47,040 nt of DNA from Anaerolineae bacterium CG2_30_57_67 (GCA_001872455.1 MNXJ01000046.1:1-47040); one strand, 5' to 3'. Numbered from the stretch's first letter, positions 26,265 to 34,604 are shown. Program-made: numbers and translations. The notes: generated by a model from the sequence alone, not told the origin.

Positions 26265-26293
26265 TGAATTAGAAATTGCAAATGACGAATGGA

Positions 26294-26326
26294 GAATGGA
26301 GAATGAAAATTCTTCATTCTCCATTC
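26294..26326. terminator. GAATGGAGAATG palindrome between convergent genes
   Basis: Perfect 14-bp arms (26294-26307, 26313-26326) around AATTC. It lies between the HhH gene (stop 26264) and the GNAT gene, whose last codons and TGA (26314-26316) are inside the right arm. Confidence 0.75.
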
Positions 26327-26937
26327 TGTATTGGCCTTCCGGCGGCGTCGAAGGCGCGGAATTGGGCGGGGGCGCACGGGCTGGCGAGGTACTCCTCGCG
26401 GAACATCGTCCAAATCATGGAGTCGGCGGGCTGGCCGTTGGCAAAGGCCAATCGGCGGCGGTTGCCTTCGTGGACGTAGCCCAATTTACGCGGCACGCCC
26501 GCCGAAGCGATATTTTCCACCGCGCAGTGAATTTCCATGCGCTCCACCTGGCAAATTTCAAAAGCGACTTTGGTCAGGACGGCGGCGGCTTCGGTGGCGA
26601 ATCCCTGGCGAGTGAAATCGGCGTGAATCCAGTAGCCAATTTCCAGCGCGTTGCCGGCCAGGCGGGTATGCAGGCCGGTTCCACCCAGCAGGCGGGTTTC
26701 TTGCGGGTCAAAAATTCCGTATACGAAATCACGGTCTTGGTCAAATCCGGCGCGAAAATAACGCAGACGTTCCACTTTGGCTTCGAGCGGTTCCGGCTCG
26801 GCGGCGGCCCAGGGCATGAAGGGCAGCAAGTGCGCCACGCTTTCGGTGACGGCACGCTGTAACAGCGGCGCATCTGCCGGGCTGTAGCAGCGAATGTGCA
26901 GGCGTTGGGTTTCGATGCGGTACGGGGGAGTTTTCAT
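26314..26937 (-). CDS. GNAT acetyltransferase, RimJ/RimL type
   Basis: 207 residues from the ATG at 26937, with GAGGAA upstream. The start overlaps the glycosyltransferase stop by 4 bases, the last of three such overlaps in this operon. RimJ-like fold: IETQRLHIRCYSPADAPLL, GGTGLHTRLAGNALEIGYWI and the acetyl-CoA loop region FTRQGFATEAAAVLT, where the usual RxxGxG is QGFA preceded by TR. Such enzymes acetylate ribosomal-protein N-termini, antibiotics or small amines; the substrate is unknown. Its C-terminal residues NGE and the stop codon come from the GAATG palindrome, so the native end may have been replaced. Confidence 0.88.
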   Translation of the reverse strand: MKTPPYRIETQRLHIRCYSPADAPLLQRAVTESVAHLLPFMPWAAAEPEPLEAKVERLRYFRAGFDQDRDFVYGIFDPQETRLLGGTGLHTRLAGNALEIGYWIHADFTRQGFATEAAAVLTKVAFEICQVERMEIHCAVENIASAGVPRKLGYVHEGNRRRLAFANGQPADSMIWTMFREEYLASPCAPAQFRAFDAAGRPIQNGE

Positions 26938-28523
26938 GGTTTCCTCTTCAGCAGGCAAAAATCGGCGTTCTCACGGCCAAAGGCTTTTTCGATGGGGAAA
27001 TTGCGAAAGACCGAGCGAATATCCAAGTCGGCACGGGTCGAAAAAAGCAGACGCGCGCCGGCTGGCAGGCTTTCTGGCGTCTCCACGCCCAGCGGGAGCA
27101 GCGTCAGACCGTCGCCGTAGATTTGCGCCAGGTGCATTTCGCGCTGAACGTAAACGGGGGTTTCCGGCTGGTTTTGGCGCGCCCAGGTCAGCGCCTCGCG
27201 GTAGCAGGTCAGCCAGTAATCGGTTTCGTAGGCGCGGAAAGCGCTACCAGTTCCACCGGTGAGCATGTTGTAGTAGGTGTATTCGTAGGGGTGCAGGCGC
27301 AAGATTCCGAGCAGGCCGGGCAATAAAATCAGCAGGGCGAAGGCAAAACGCAGCATGGGGGCGGGTTTGATGCGGAAATTGATTTCTTCGATGCCGTGTG
27401 CGACAAAAATAAAAAGCGGCGGGATGATGAAGAAAAAGTGGCGGAAACCATCATAGACCGCCGGGGTTTGCAGCAAAATGTAGGCGGTCACCAAACCGAA
27501 CCACAGCGCATATAGCAGCGCTTCGCGGCGGGTTTCACGGCGGAAGGTCATGCGCACAAACCCAATCAGCGCCAGCGGCCAGGTGGGCAGGGTGAGGGTC
27601 AGCGCCAGCATTTGCGGAAAGTAGCGCACCGGCATCTCGTTGGCGCGAAAAAGCTGGCCGCGAAAAAGTACGGCCAGTTCGGTGGGGTTGTCGGACATGT
27701 GGGTCAAAACTTCCAGCAGGCGCGTCAGCGGATTTTGCCATAAAAACGGCCAGAGCAGGAACATGACCAGTATGGAACAAAGGATGAATGCAAAATGTTG
27801 AATGATGAATGATGAATGAGAGGAGGAGAGAAGGGGAGAGGGAGAAAATTTGTGTTCTTTACTTCGTATCCTGCGTTCTGCATTCGAGATGGCCTCGTAC
27901 CCAATCACCAAAATTCCGGCCAGGGGGCCGATGACGCGAATGGCTGAAGCGACGCCGAGCGCCAGCGCCGCAACCATCAGCCGGGCCAGGGCCTCGGTTT
28001 TTGATTTTTGCTTCTCGGCTGCGAGCGAGTCCAGCCAGTTCAGGCCGAAAACCATCGCCGCCAGGAAAGCGCTCATAAAGGGAATATCTTTGGGGTTGAT
28101 GAAGGCGTGACCCCAAAAAATCGGCTGCAGGGCGAAAAATGCTGTCGCAACGGTGGCAAGATTCGGCGGGAGCGTTCTTTTTGCCAACGAGCGGAAAAAA
28201 GCCAGGGCCAGCAAAAAGCCGATAAAGTTGACCAAATGCCAGGCGTCGCCCTCTTCCAGCCGAAAAAGAAAAACCAGCGTTTGCTCAACGGGACGCGCCA
28301 GCAGCAGGTAGGCCGGGCCGTACTGTTTATGGTCTTCGGCGCTGCTGCCGTAAACGCTTTCCGGCACGTTCAGCCAGTTGGCGGGCTGATAGGCGGCGGG
28401 GATGGCGGCGGCGTAGTTGTAAAAAAGCGGCTCATCCCACGATTGGCCGTAGGCGCGGAAGGTGAGCAGCCCGGCCAGCGCCAAAATCAAAAAAAGCAGG
28501 TGATGCGGTTTGATGAATTTCAT
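26934..28523 (-). CDS. Multi-pass membrane glycosyltransferase-like protein (GT-39/83 type)
   Basis: 529 residues with about ten hydrophobic segments. The first loop carries SWDEPLFYNYA, with the acidic residue pair typical of Dol-P-mannose/ArnT-type GT-C transferases, and a later loop has NPKDIPF. Such enzymes move a sugar from a polyprenyl-phosphate donor to protein or lipid outside the membrane. Start and stop both overlap neighbours by 4 bases (ATGA). Unusually, a GAATG-palindrome element with its polypyrimidine tract is translated in frame between two membrane segments (residues about 210-250; SPSPLLSSSHSSFIIQHFAF), adding a Ser-rich insert that I would not expect in the family. Confidence 0.75.
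   Translation of the reverse strand: MKFIKPHHLLFLILALAGLLTFRAYGQSWDEPLFYNYAAAIPAAYQPANWLNVPESVYGSSAEDHKQYGPAYLLLARPVEQTLVFLFRLEEGDAWHLVNFIGFLLALAFFRSLAKRTLPPNLATVATAFFALQPIFWGHAFINPKDIPFMSAFLAAMVFGLNWLDSLAAEKQKSKTEALARLMVAALALGVASAIRVIGPLAGILVIGYEAISNAERRIRSKEHKFSPSPLLSSSHSSFIIQHFAFILCSILVMFLLWPFLWQNPLTRLLEVLTHMSDNPTELAVLFRGQLFRANEMPVRYFPQMLALTLTLPTWPLALIGFVRMTFRRETRREALLYALWFGLVTAYILLQTPAVYDGFRHFFFIIPPLFIFVAHGIEEINFRIKPAPMLRFAFALLILLPGLLGILRLHPYEYTYYNMLTGGTGSAFRAYETDYWLTCYREALTWARQNQPETPVYVQREMHLAQIYGDGLTLLPLGVETPESLPAGARLLFSTRADLDIRSVFRNFPIEKAFGRENADFCLLKRKP
27783..27895 (-). repeat. GAATG-palindrome element inside the glycosyltransferase gene
   Basis: Read leftward: GAATGCAGAACGCAGGATAC, then a pyrimidine run TTTTCTCCCTCTCCCCTTCT and onward, then TCATTCATCATTCATCATTC and TTTTGCATTCATCC. 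Same word order (GAATG words, polypyrimidine, CATTC words) as the intergenic copies. It preserves the reading frame. Confidence 0.75.
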
Positions 28524-29698
28524 CGCGGCGTAAGCGATTGCAGCAGGCTGGTCATTTCGGTTTCTTCCTCGGCCTGACCCTTGAAATAATCGGTCATGAA
28601 GGCCGAGCGACGCAGGCGCAGGCAGATGGGGGCAACGGCGGCCAGGTCAGCGGCGGTGACGCTTTCACGCGAATCGGCAGCGGCGTAGGCGCGGGCGGAT
28701 TCAAACCAGGTGATTTCGGCGCGCAGGCTGTCAATGCCCAGCCCCTGAATGAGGGCGATGGCCTGGCTGGCAATTTCGTCGCTGATGGTGACGGAGCGCA
28801 GCCGGGCGCGCGCCTGCTGAATTTCACCGGCGGCCTGCGCCGATTCGAGCGTGTATTGCTGAATCAGCGCGCGCGGATTAGTTAAATAGGCGTGGACGCG
28901 CCGATAGGCTTCGAGGCGTTCCTCGGCGTTTTCCAGGCCGCGCACGATGACGCGCAGACCAAACCGGTCGAGAATTTGCGGGCGCAGTTTGCCTTCTTCG
29001 GGATTCATGGAACCAATCAGCACAAAACGGGCGCGATAGGTGGCCGAGAGCGGGCCGCGCCGCACGGTGTAACTACCCTGCGCGGCGGCGTCGAGAATGG
29101 CGTCGGTGATGTCGTCGCCCAGCAGGTTGATTTCGTCAATGTACAGCAGGTTGCGGTCGGCCTGCGAGAGAATGCCGCGCTGAATGCGCATCCGTTCACG
29201 CAGAACGGTGCGCTCGTCCAGGCCGCCGACGACTTCTTCGAGGCGGGCGTTGAGCGGCAGTTCCACCAGCCGCACGCGGTCGGGGGCCGTCAGCGGCTGA
29301 CCAGCGGCGTATTTTTGCGCGCATTCGGGGCAGACGGCATCAATACCGCCGGTTTCCACATCTTCGGGCAGGCAGCCGTAGTGGCAGGTGGAGCGTTCAA
29401 TGGAGGGCAGTAATTCGAGCAGGGAGCGCACGGCCGTGGTTTTACCCGTTCCGCGTGGGCCGACCAGCAAAACCCCGCCAATGTTGGGGTTAATCAGCCC
29501 CAGCATCAGCGCCAGTTTCATTTCACTTTGGCCGACAATTGCCAAAAACGGGAAGGGCAGCGCTTCGGCAATGCCAGAATCGCCCATGCTTTCGTAGCCT
29601 TTCAGCAGGGCTTTGTTGGAGGCAAAATCAATCAACTCTTTCAGCGAGCGAAATCCGCCCGCAGTAGGTTCGGCATTGACAGGATCTTCCGCGCTCAT
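28520..29698 (-). CDS. ChlI/BchI-like AAA+ ATPase
   Basis: 392 residues. Walker A GPRGTGKTTAVRSL, Walker B LLYIDEINLLGDD, sensor-1 region FVLIGSMNPEEG and the arginine-rich IRVIVRGLENA region match magnesium-chelatase subunit I and its MoxR-like relatives. Between Walker A and B is a cysteine set, CHYGCLP...CPEC, that could bind zinc or an Fe-S cluster. ChlI normally works with a VWA-domain ChlD partner, absent here, and no other tetrapyrrole genes are present, so chlorophyll synthesis is not implied. Coupled by 4-bp overlaps to the thioesterase upstream and the glycosyltransferase downstream. Confidence 0.88.
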   Translation of the reverse strand: MSAEDPVNAEPTAGGFRSLKELIDFASNKALLKGYESMGDSGIAEALPFPFLAIVGQSEMKLALMLGLINPNIGGVLLVGPRGTGKTTAVRSLLELLPSIERSTCHYGCLPEDVETGGIDAVCPECAQKYAAGQPLTAPDRVRLVELPLNARLEEVVGGLDERTVLRERMRIQRGILSQADRNLLYIDEINLLGDDITDAILDAAAQGSYTVRRGPLSATYRARFVLIGSMNPEEGKLRPQILDRFGLRVIVRGLENAEERLEAYRRVHAYLTNPRALIQQYTLESAQAAGEIQQARARLRSVTISDEIASQAIALIQGLGIDSLRAEITWFESARAYAAADSRESVTAADLAAVAPICLRLRRSAFMTDYFKGQAEEETEMTSLLQSLTPR

Positions 29699-30165
29699 TT
29701 TTGCTCCAATCGCTGACGCTGACGGGCTTGCCCGGCGGCGAGTTTTTCACGCTCTTCGGCGTTTTCGGCCAGAAGCGGCGGAACTTCGACGGGTAGGCCG
29801 TCCTCACCGATGGCGACGTAGACCAGGTAGGCGGTGTTGGTGTGCGTTTTTTCGCCGCTGATCGGGTTTTCGGCCTCAACGTGTACCGCGGCTTCCAGCG
29901 AAGTCCGCCCGACGTAGGTCACTTCGGCGCTGAGTATCACCAGGTCGCCGATTTTTATCGGCTGGCGAAAAGTCATCCGGTCAATGGCGACGGTCACCAC
30001 GCGCCGCGCGGCGTGACGCATACAGGCCAGCGCGCCGCATTCGTCCACCAACTTCATGATGTAGCCGCCGTGGACATTGCCCGCCGGGTTGGCGTGTTCG
30101 GGCTGCATCAATTGGGCAATGGAAATGCGCGAGGCGCGCATGGGTTTGGGAGCGAGGGTGGTCAT
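29695..30165 (-). CDS. Hotdog-fold acyl-CoA thioesterase
   Basis: 156 residues. Family signature NPAGNVHGGYIMKLVDECGALAC (given here only as landmarks: NVHGG helix start, catalytic Asp in LVDECG), then DRMTFRQPIKIGDLV and NTAYLVYVAI. Acyl-CoA hydrolases of the YciA/BACH type release CoA from long- or short-chain acyl-CoA. First gene of the four-gene overlapping set. The ATG at 30165 has no Shine-Dalgarno and is directly preceded by an octamer repeat. Confidence 0.9.
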   Translation of the reverse strand: MTTLAPKPMRASRISIAQLMQPEHANPAGNVHGGYIMKLVDECGALACMRHAARRVVTVAIDRMTFRQPIKIGDLVILSAEVTYVGRTSLEAAVHVEAENPISGEKTHTNTAYLVYVAIGEDGLPVEVPPLLAENAEEREKLAAGQARQRQRLEQK

Positions 30166-30171
30166 ATTGTT

Positions 30172-30263
30172 GTCCAGTTGTTCGGTTGTGCGGTTATTCG
30201 GTTGTGCGGTTATTCGGTTGTGCGGTTGTTCGGTTATCCAGTTGTTCGGTTGTTCGGTTATTC
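30172..30263. repeat. Octamer tandem repeat upstream of the thioesterase gene
   Basis: About eleven degenerate 8-bp units alternating TTCGGTTG, TGCGGTTA, TTCGGTTA and TCCAGTTG. It runs to 7 bases from the thioesterase ATG on the opposite strand and ends in TTCATCATTCTGCATTT, half of a GAATG palindrome. Confidence 0.88.
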
Positions 30264-30275
30264 ATCATTCTGCAT

Positions 30276-31118
30276 TTACAACGCGCTTTCTTCCACGTCT
30301 TCCAGCCGAAAATTGGGTTCGTTATCGTCAAGGTCGCGCGCTGATTCGGCGCCCGCGCGGACGCCGCGATTGCAGTATGAACGATAGGTGCAATAGTCGC
30401 AGGCTTTTTCATCCGCCGTCAGCGGAAACTGACCGGCGGGCGTGGCGGCGATGGTTTTTACCCGCTGATTGAGAAATTCCCAATCACGCTGATATTGCGC
30501 CGCCGAATAAGGGAAGTGCGCCGGGTCTTGCGGAAAATCGGCAAACCAGTAAATCATTTCGATATTTTCGGGCGCAAAGGGCGCGCCGCCGTTGAAGTGC
30601 GCCCCGGCCTGCGCCAGCACCGCGCGGTAAACGCGAGTCTGCATCCGCGCCGCCAGATGAGGGGTTGGCGTGCGTCTTTTCGAGGTTTTCCAGTCGAAGA
30701 TGGTCGCTCGTCCGGCGCGCACGACCAGCAAGTCGAACTTGGCCGTCAGGCGGAAACCCGCCGTCAGCGGCGCAGAAAGCATCAGCTCCGGCGAAACAAC
30801 TTGCGCCGAGGCGAAATCCTGCCCGACGGCAAACATCAGCCAGGCCTGCCACCAGTGCGCCAGCTCCGGTGAATTTGCCAGCCGCCCGACCTGTTCGGCG
30901 GGAATGCCTAATAGATGCTGTTGTGCCAGCAGGTGAAAGGCTTCGCCCGTCTGACGATGGCGTTCATTTTCCAGCGCTGGTTCGGCCTCGACCGCCGGAT
31001 AGTTCAGGCGTTCGATGTGGCGCAGTTCAAAACGGCGCGGGCAGTCGGCGTAGGCTTGCAGGGACGCCTGCGAAAAAGCGAATGAGATAGAGATGCCGGA
31101 AGCCGGTTTATCACTCAT
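30276..31118 (-). CDS. PD-(D/E)XK nuclease with four-cysteine Fe-S motif (RecB/Cas4-like)
   Basis: 280 residues from the ATG at 31118, with AAAGGA overlapping the stop of the helicase gene. N-terminal SQASLQAYADCPRRFEL gives the first cysteine; the nuclease core reads FDLLVVRAGRATIFDWKTSK (Asp, then Asp-Trp-Lys); the C-terminus CDYCTYRSYCNRG supplies three more cysteines in the spacing used by AddB and Cas4 clusters. It is therefore a probable Fe-S-stabilised single-strand exonuclease. Immediately downstream of a UvrD-like helicase, it likely forms a two-subunit AddAB/RecB-like end-processing enzyme. Confidence 0.9.
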   Translation of the reverse strand: MSDKPASGISISFAFSQASLQAYADCPRRFELRHIERLNYPAVEAEPALENERHRQTGEAFHLLAQQHLLGIPAEQVGRLANSPELAHWWQAWLMFAVGQDFASAQVVSPELMLSAPLTAGFRLTAKFDLLVVRAGRATIFDWKTSKRRTPTPHLAARMQTRVYRAVLAQAGAHFNGGAPFAPENIEMIYWFADFPQDPAHFPYSAAQYQRDWEFLNQRVKTIAATPAGQFPLTADEKACDYCTYRSYCNRGVRAGAESARDLDDNEPNFRLEDVEESAL

Positions 31119-31129
31119 CTTCTGTTCCT

Positions 31130-33397
31130 TTACCATAACGCCTTCAACGCCGGCGCTGCCTCGGCATCGCCTTTACGCCCGCTGTTGAAGGTAATGATCA
31201 ACTCGCGTTTGGCGCGCGTAATGCCAACATACAACAGGCGCAGGCGTTCTTTCACATAATCCACACGCGCCTGCTTCGTCGCAGCGCCTTCTTCGTAGTA
31301 GTCAAACTCATCATCCGAAAGCGCGGCCTGTAACTGACCCAGCGCTTCCGCCTCCAAATTCAAGTGATCCCGCACATACCACTTCTCCGAAATAAAACTT
31401 TCGTCGTGCATGCCAGCGGGAAAATCATAATTATTGACCGAGAGCAAATACACCCGGTCCCACTCCAGCCCCTTGGCGCGGTGCATCGTTGTCACCACCA
31501 CTTTGCCGCGATGTTTTTCCGGGTCAAAACCGGCATCGTCGGAGGAAAAACCGAGGAAACGGCGTTCATTCTTGGCAATCACCACCAATTCAGCCGTCAA
31601 CTCTGGCAAGCGCCAATCTGTGTGGTTGTTGGATGACTGGCGCAAAAGCAGCGCCAATTTGTGCGCCAGCGCCAAATCTGCCGGGTCGGTAAAGACATCC
31701 TGCGCCAACGTTAGAATCAGCTGGTCAACCGGCAAAGTGACCGCATCCAGCCAGCGGCGCGCATCGGCGCGGAAGGCCGTCAATTCTTCCAGAAGAAAGG
31801 AGGCGGGTACAGCGTCTGAGTCTGGCTCCCGTTGAGAATCTGCCTCGCTGAAGCCGGAGAGCCAGTCGCGGGCTTCCGTCGGCGCGAGAAATTCTTCCAC
31901 GTTGCCTAACCGGCGCAAGCATTCTGCTGTTTCCTGGTAAGGTCTCCGCGTTGCGGCGTCGGCCTCGCCCTGAAAAATTTCCCGCCGCCAGACCTGATAG
32001 GCGCCCGAAAGCTTCGTCGCCGAACCGGGGTCGGCCAAGTACGCCAGTAACCTGCTCAACGCCCCCGCCGCCCGGCGAGTCTGATGTGTGCTGTTGAGCA
32101 ATTCGACGCATTCCACCCCACGCGCATTGAGCAGTTTGACCATCTCAGCCCCGCGTGCGTTTCTCGTATCCAGAATGGCAATCGTTGGTTTTTGTTCAAC
32201 GGGAATATCTTGAATCGAATTGACATATTTCTCGACCGACCTGGCAACCTGTTCCAACTCTTCTTCGGGTGCAAACCTTTTAGTAACAAAATGAATCGCC
32301 GTCGGGTCGTCGGGCGGATTGGGCTGTGGGTCGCCCGCCGGAGCGGGCAAAATATACGGCGGCATCAGTGCATCCTGTGCGTGCGGATTGGGATGTCTAT
32401 CCATCACCCACTTAATCAGCCGATTCGCCAGGCCAATGATGGCGGGCTGACTACGCCCGGATTCGGGCAGTTCGGCGCTGTCATTCTCGGCAATAAAACG
32501 GCGCAGCAGTTCCGGCGAGGCGGTGGTGAAAGTTTCAAAAATGGCCTGATTTGGGTCGCCTACGCGCACCCAATTGCCGTTTTCGCCGCTCAGCAGCCCC
32601 AGAATCTTTTCCTGCAACTGGCTGGAATCTTGCGCCTCGTCTTCGAGAATAAAAGGATAGCGATAGCGCAGACGCTCCAAAAATTCCGGGTCGCTTTCCA
32701 GCAAATCCAGTGACAGCCGAATCAAATCGTCAAAATCCACCGCGCCGCGATACGCCAACGCGCGCTGATAGTCGGCGTAGATGGCGTAGCCCATTTCGTC
32801 CAGTGGCAGCGACTGTCCGGAGGCTTTCAGCCGGGCAAGCAGGCTTTCCGGCGCCTGACGGCTGTCTTTGGCCGAGCGAATGAAAGCCTGCGCCAACGAT
32901 TCGATTTGCGCCGGAAGTTGTTGTCTCAACGCCCAGTCGCGTTTGCCAGGTTCCATCTGCGGGTCAAGATAATCTTCCAACGTCTCAGCGTGCGCCGCCA
33001 GCCAGGTTTGGGCTGCGTCCTTGCGGATGGCCGCCGCTTCGGCTTCATCCACAATCGAAAAGCGCTCTTCCAGCCCCACGCGCCCCGGTTTTTCGCGCAC
33101 CAAATCATGCGCCAGGCCGTGCAGCGTGCGCACGCGATAGCCCAAGTGTGGAATCAGCCCCTTTTGCTCGACCATGGCCGAAATGCGGTTGGAGAAATTC
33201 TCCACCGCCGAATTGACGAGGGTCACAATCAGCACTTCCTGGTCGGTTGCCAATGCGCCGGAGGCGATAATTTGCGCCGCCAACGCGCTGAGCGTGAAGG
33301 TCTTGCCCGCGCCCGGCACGGCGGCAATTCCCAGCCGTCCACCGCGATAGCGCAGGATTTTTTCTTGTGAGGGGCGAAAGATAAAGGAGGCGGTCAT
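31130..33397 (-). CDS. UvrD/Rep-like SF1 DNA helicase
   Basis: 755 residues from the ATG at 33397, the codon that gives FRPSQEKILRYRGGRLGIAA; codons up to 33709 translate repeat DNA. All SF1A motifs are present: Walker A AVPGAGKTFTL, DEAQD in FILEDEAQDSSQ, GDPNQAIF, TTMHRAKGLEWDRVYLL and LLYVGITRAKREL. The enzyme unwinds DNA 3'-5'. It is followed after 11 bases by the PD-(D/E)XK Fe-S nuclease, so helicase and nuclease probably act together on DNA ends. The upstream region has palindrome-family hairpins. Confidence 0.93.
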   Translation of the reverse strand: MTASFIFRPSQEKILRYRGGRLGIAAVPGAGKTFTLSALAAQIIASGALATDQEVLIVTLVNSAVENFSNRISAMVEQKGLIPHLGYRVRTLHGLAHDLVREKPGRVGLEERFSIVDEAEAAAIRKDAAQTWLAAHAETLEDYLDPQMEPGKRDWALRQQLPAQIESLAQAFIRSAKDSRQAPESLLARLKASGQSLPLDEMGYAIYADYQRALAYRGAVDFDDLIRLSLDLLESDPEFLERLRYRYPFILEDEAQDSSQLQEKILGLLSGENGNWVRVGDPNQAIFETFTTASPELLRRFIAENDSAELPESGRSQPAIIGLANRLIKWVMDRHPNPHAQDALMPPYILPAPAGDPQPNPPDDPTAIHFVTKRFAPEEELEQVARSVEKYVNSIQDIPVEQKPTIAILDTRNARGAEMVKLLNARGVECVELLNSTHQTRRAAGALSRLLAYLADPGSATKLSGAYQVWRREIFQGEADAATRRPYQETAECLRRLGNVEEFLAPTEARDWLSGFSEADSQREPDSDAVPASFLLEELTAFRADARRWLDAVTLPVDQLILTLAQDVFTDPADLALAHKLALLLRQSSNNHTDWRLPELTAELVVIAKNERRFLGFSSDDAGFDPEKHRGKVVVTTMHRAKGLEWDRVYLLSVNNYDFPAGMHDESFISEKWYVRDHLNLEAEALGQLQAALSDDEFDYYEEGAATKQARVDYVKERLRLLYVGITRAKRELIITFNSGRKGDAEAAPALKALW

Positions 33398-33446
33398 GGT
33401 TGCCCTTATTTTAGCCGATGAATGGCAGCGCAGACGAAAGTCCATG

Positions 33447-33518
33447 ACTGCGACATAAATATCGCGCCATCGTAACGCGACGTTTACGTCGCCACCGTGC
33501 CATAAATCGCCGTATAAT
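33447..33518 (+). promoter_or_regulatory. Palindromes and TATAAT box ahead of the HDAC-like gene
   Basis: CGACATAAATATCGCG (33450-33465) and the 7-bp hairpin GCGACGT-TT-ACGTCGC (33477-33492) belong to the CGGCATTTATG family. TATAAT at 33513-33518 lies 10 bases before the ATG at 33529, predicting a 5' UTR of only a few bases. Confidence 0.55.
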
Positions 33519-33528
33519 CCACGCCACC

Positions 33529-34500
33529 ATGAAAGTATTTTACTCGCCCCGGCACGCCCTGCACGCGCCACTTTTTGAAATTTTCGACGGCGGCAAAAAA
33601 ATCGCCAACTTTGAGACGCCGCAGCGTGTTGAGCGAATTTTGGCCGCGCTGCAAGCGAGCGGCGGACACCAAATTTTACCTCCCGCTGATTTCGGCCTGT
33701 CCCCCACATTCTGGCGGTTCACGACGCGGGCTACATCGAGTTTTTGCAAAACGCCTACGCCGAATGGCAGCAAGAAGTCACCGACTATGAAAAAACTGCC
33801 CTGCTCCCGGCCACCTTTCCGCCATTGGGTTGGCGGCACAAACCCAAAACCCTGCTCGACCGGACCGGTTATTACATGACCGACCTTTCCGCGCCAATTG
33901 TGGCCGGGACGTTTGACGCGGCGCTGGCTTCGGCGCAGTGCGCCTTGAGCGCGGCGCGCGCCCTGACGCAAGGCGAATCCGCCGCTTTTGGGCTGTGTCG
34001 TCCGCCCGGTCATCACGCCGGACGGGCAAATTGCGCCGGGTACTGCTACATCAATAACGCTACCGTCGCCGCCCACTGGCTTTCGGCGCGCGGAAAAGTT
34101 GCCGTGGTTGACTATTTCTCTTCATGCCGATCCAGATTTTGAATATCCTTATTATAGTGGCTACGCGCAAGTAAATGGCGGCGACCCAGGATTGGGATTT
34201 CACGAAAACTTTCCACTGGCGTTCGGAACGGGGGACGATGGCTATTTGGCGGCGCTGGAAAAAGCCATCAAACATATCGCCGAGTTCGCGCCGCAATTCC
34301 TTGTGGTTTCGGCGGGGATGGACATTTACAGCGCCGACCCGCTCGGGAAAATCCGCGTCAGCCGCAGTGGAATTGCCGAAATTGGAGCACAAATCGCCAA
34401 GTTTGATTTGCCAACCGCCATTATCATGGAAGGCGGCTATAACACCGAAGATTTAGGCATGAATGTGGCAACCTTTCTTGCTGCGTTTGGCGCAGGATAA
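33529..34500 (+). pseudogene. Broken histone-deacetylase/acetoin-utilisation family gene
   Basis: Three pieces in two frames together read as an HDAC-like deacetylase. Piece 1 (33529-~33704) ends DFGLSP. At a run of five C (33701-33705) the frame must shift to give HILAVHDAGYIEFLQ; one more C would restore it. Piece 2 includes the active-site RPPGHHAG and ends KVAVVD near 34112. Here the expected DYHHGNGTQ block, with the zinc ligands Asp and His, is missing; the text resumes in the first frame as TISLHADPDFEYPYY and runs to the end. About 20 codons are lost between short TGAC repeats. A single sequencing error cannot explain both lesions. Confidence 0.85.
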
Positions 34501-34532
34501 TAGCGCTCCGAGGTGGCTACCCGCAGTTCATT

Positions 34533-34604
34533 ACTGATATTACGCGATACACCGTAGCACGGCATTTATGTCGTGCTGAAATTTGGCTGACGCCAATTTT
34601 TAGA
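34533..34604 (+). repeat. 72-bp dispersed repeat, copy B
   Basis: 70 of 72 bases match 9642-9713. It carries the same two stem-loops and sits just after the broken HDAC gene; copy A sits just after the fossil aminotransferase. Confidence 0.9.

Noticed and set aside
28520-29698. Evidence for chlorophyll synthesis from the ChlI-like gene
   Set aside because: No ChlD, ChlH or other tetrapyrrole gene is present; ChlI-like ATPases occur widely in non-phototrophs.
30172-30263. Possible CRISPR-like array
   Set aside because: The units are 8 bp, contiguous and without spacers, so this is a simple tandem repeat.
33701-33705. Programmed frameshift in the HDAC-like gene
   Set aside because: The run is only five C without a downstream pseudoknot seen, and a second, deletion-type lesion follows, so decay or error is simpler.
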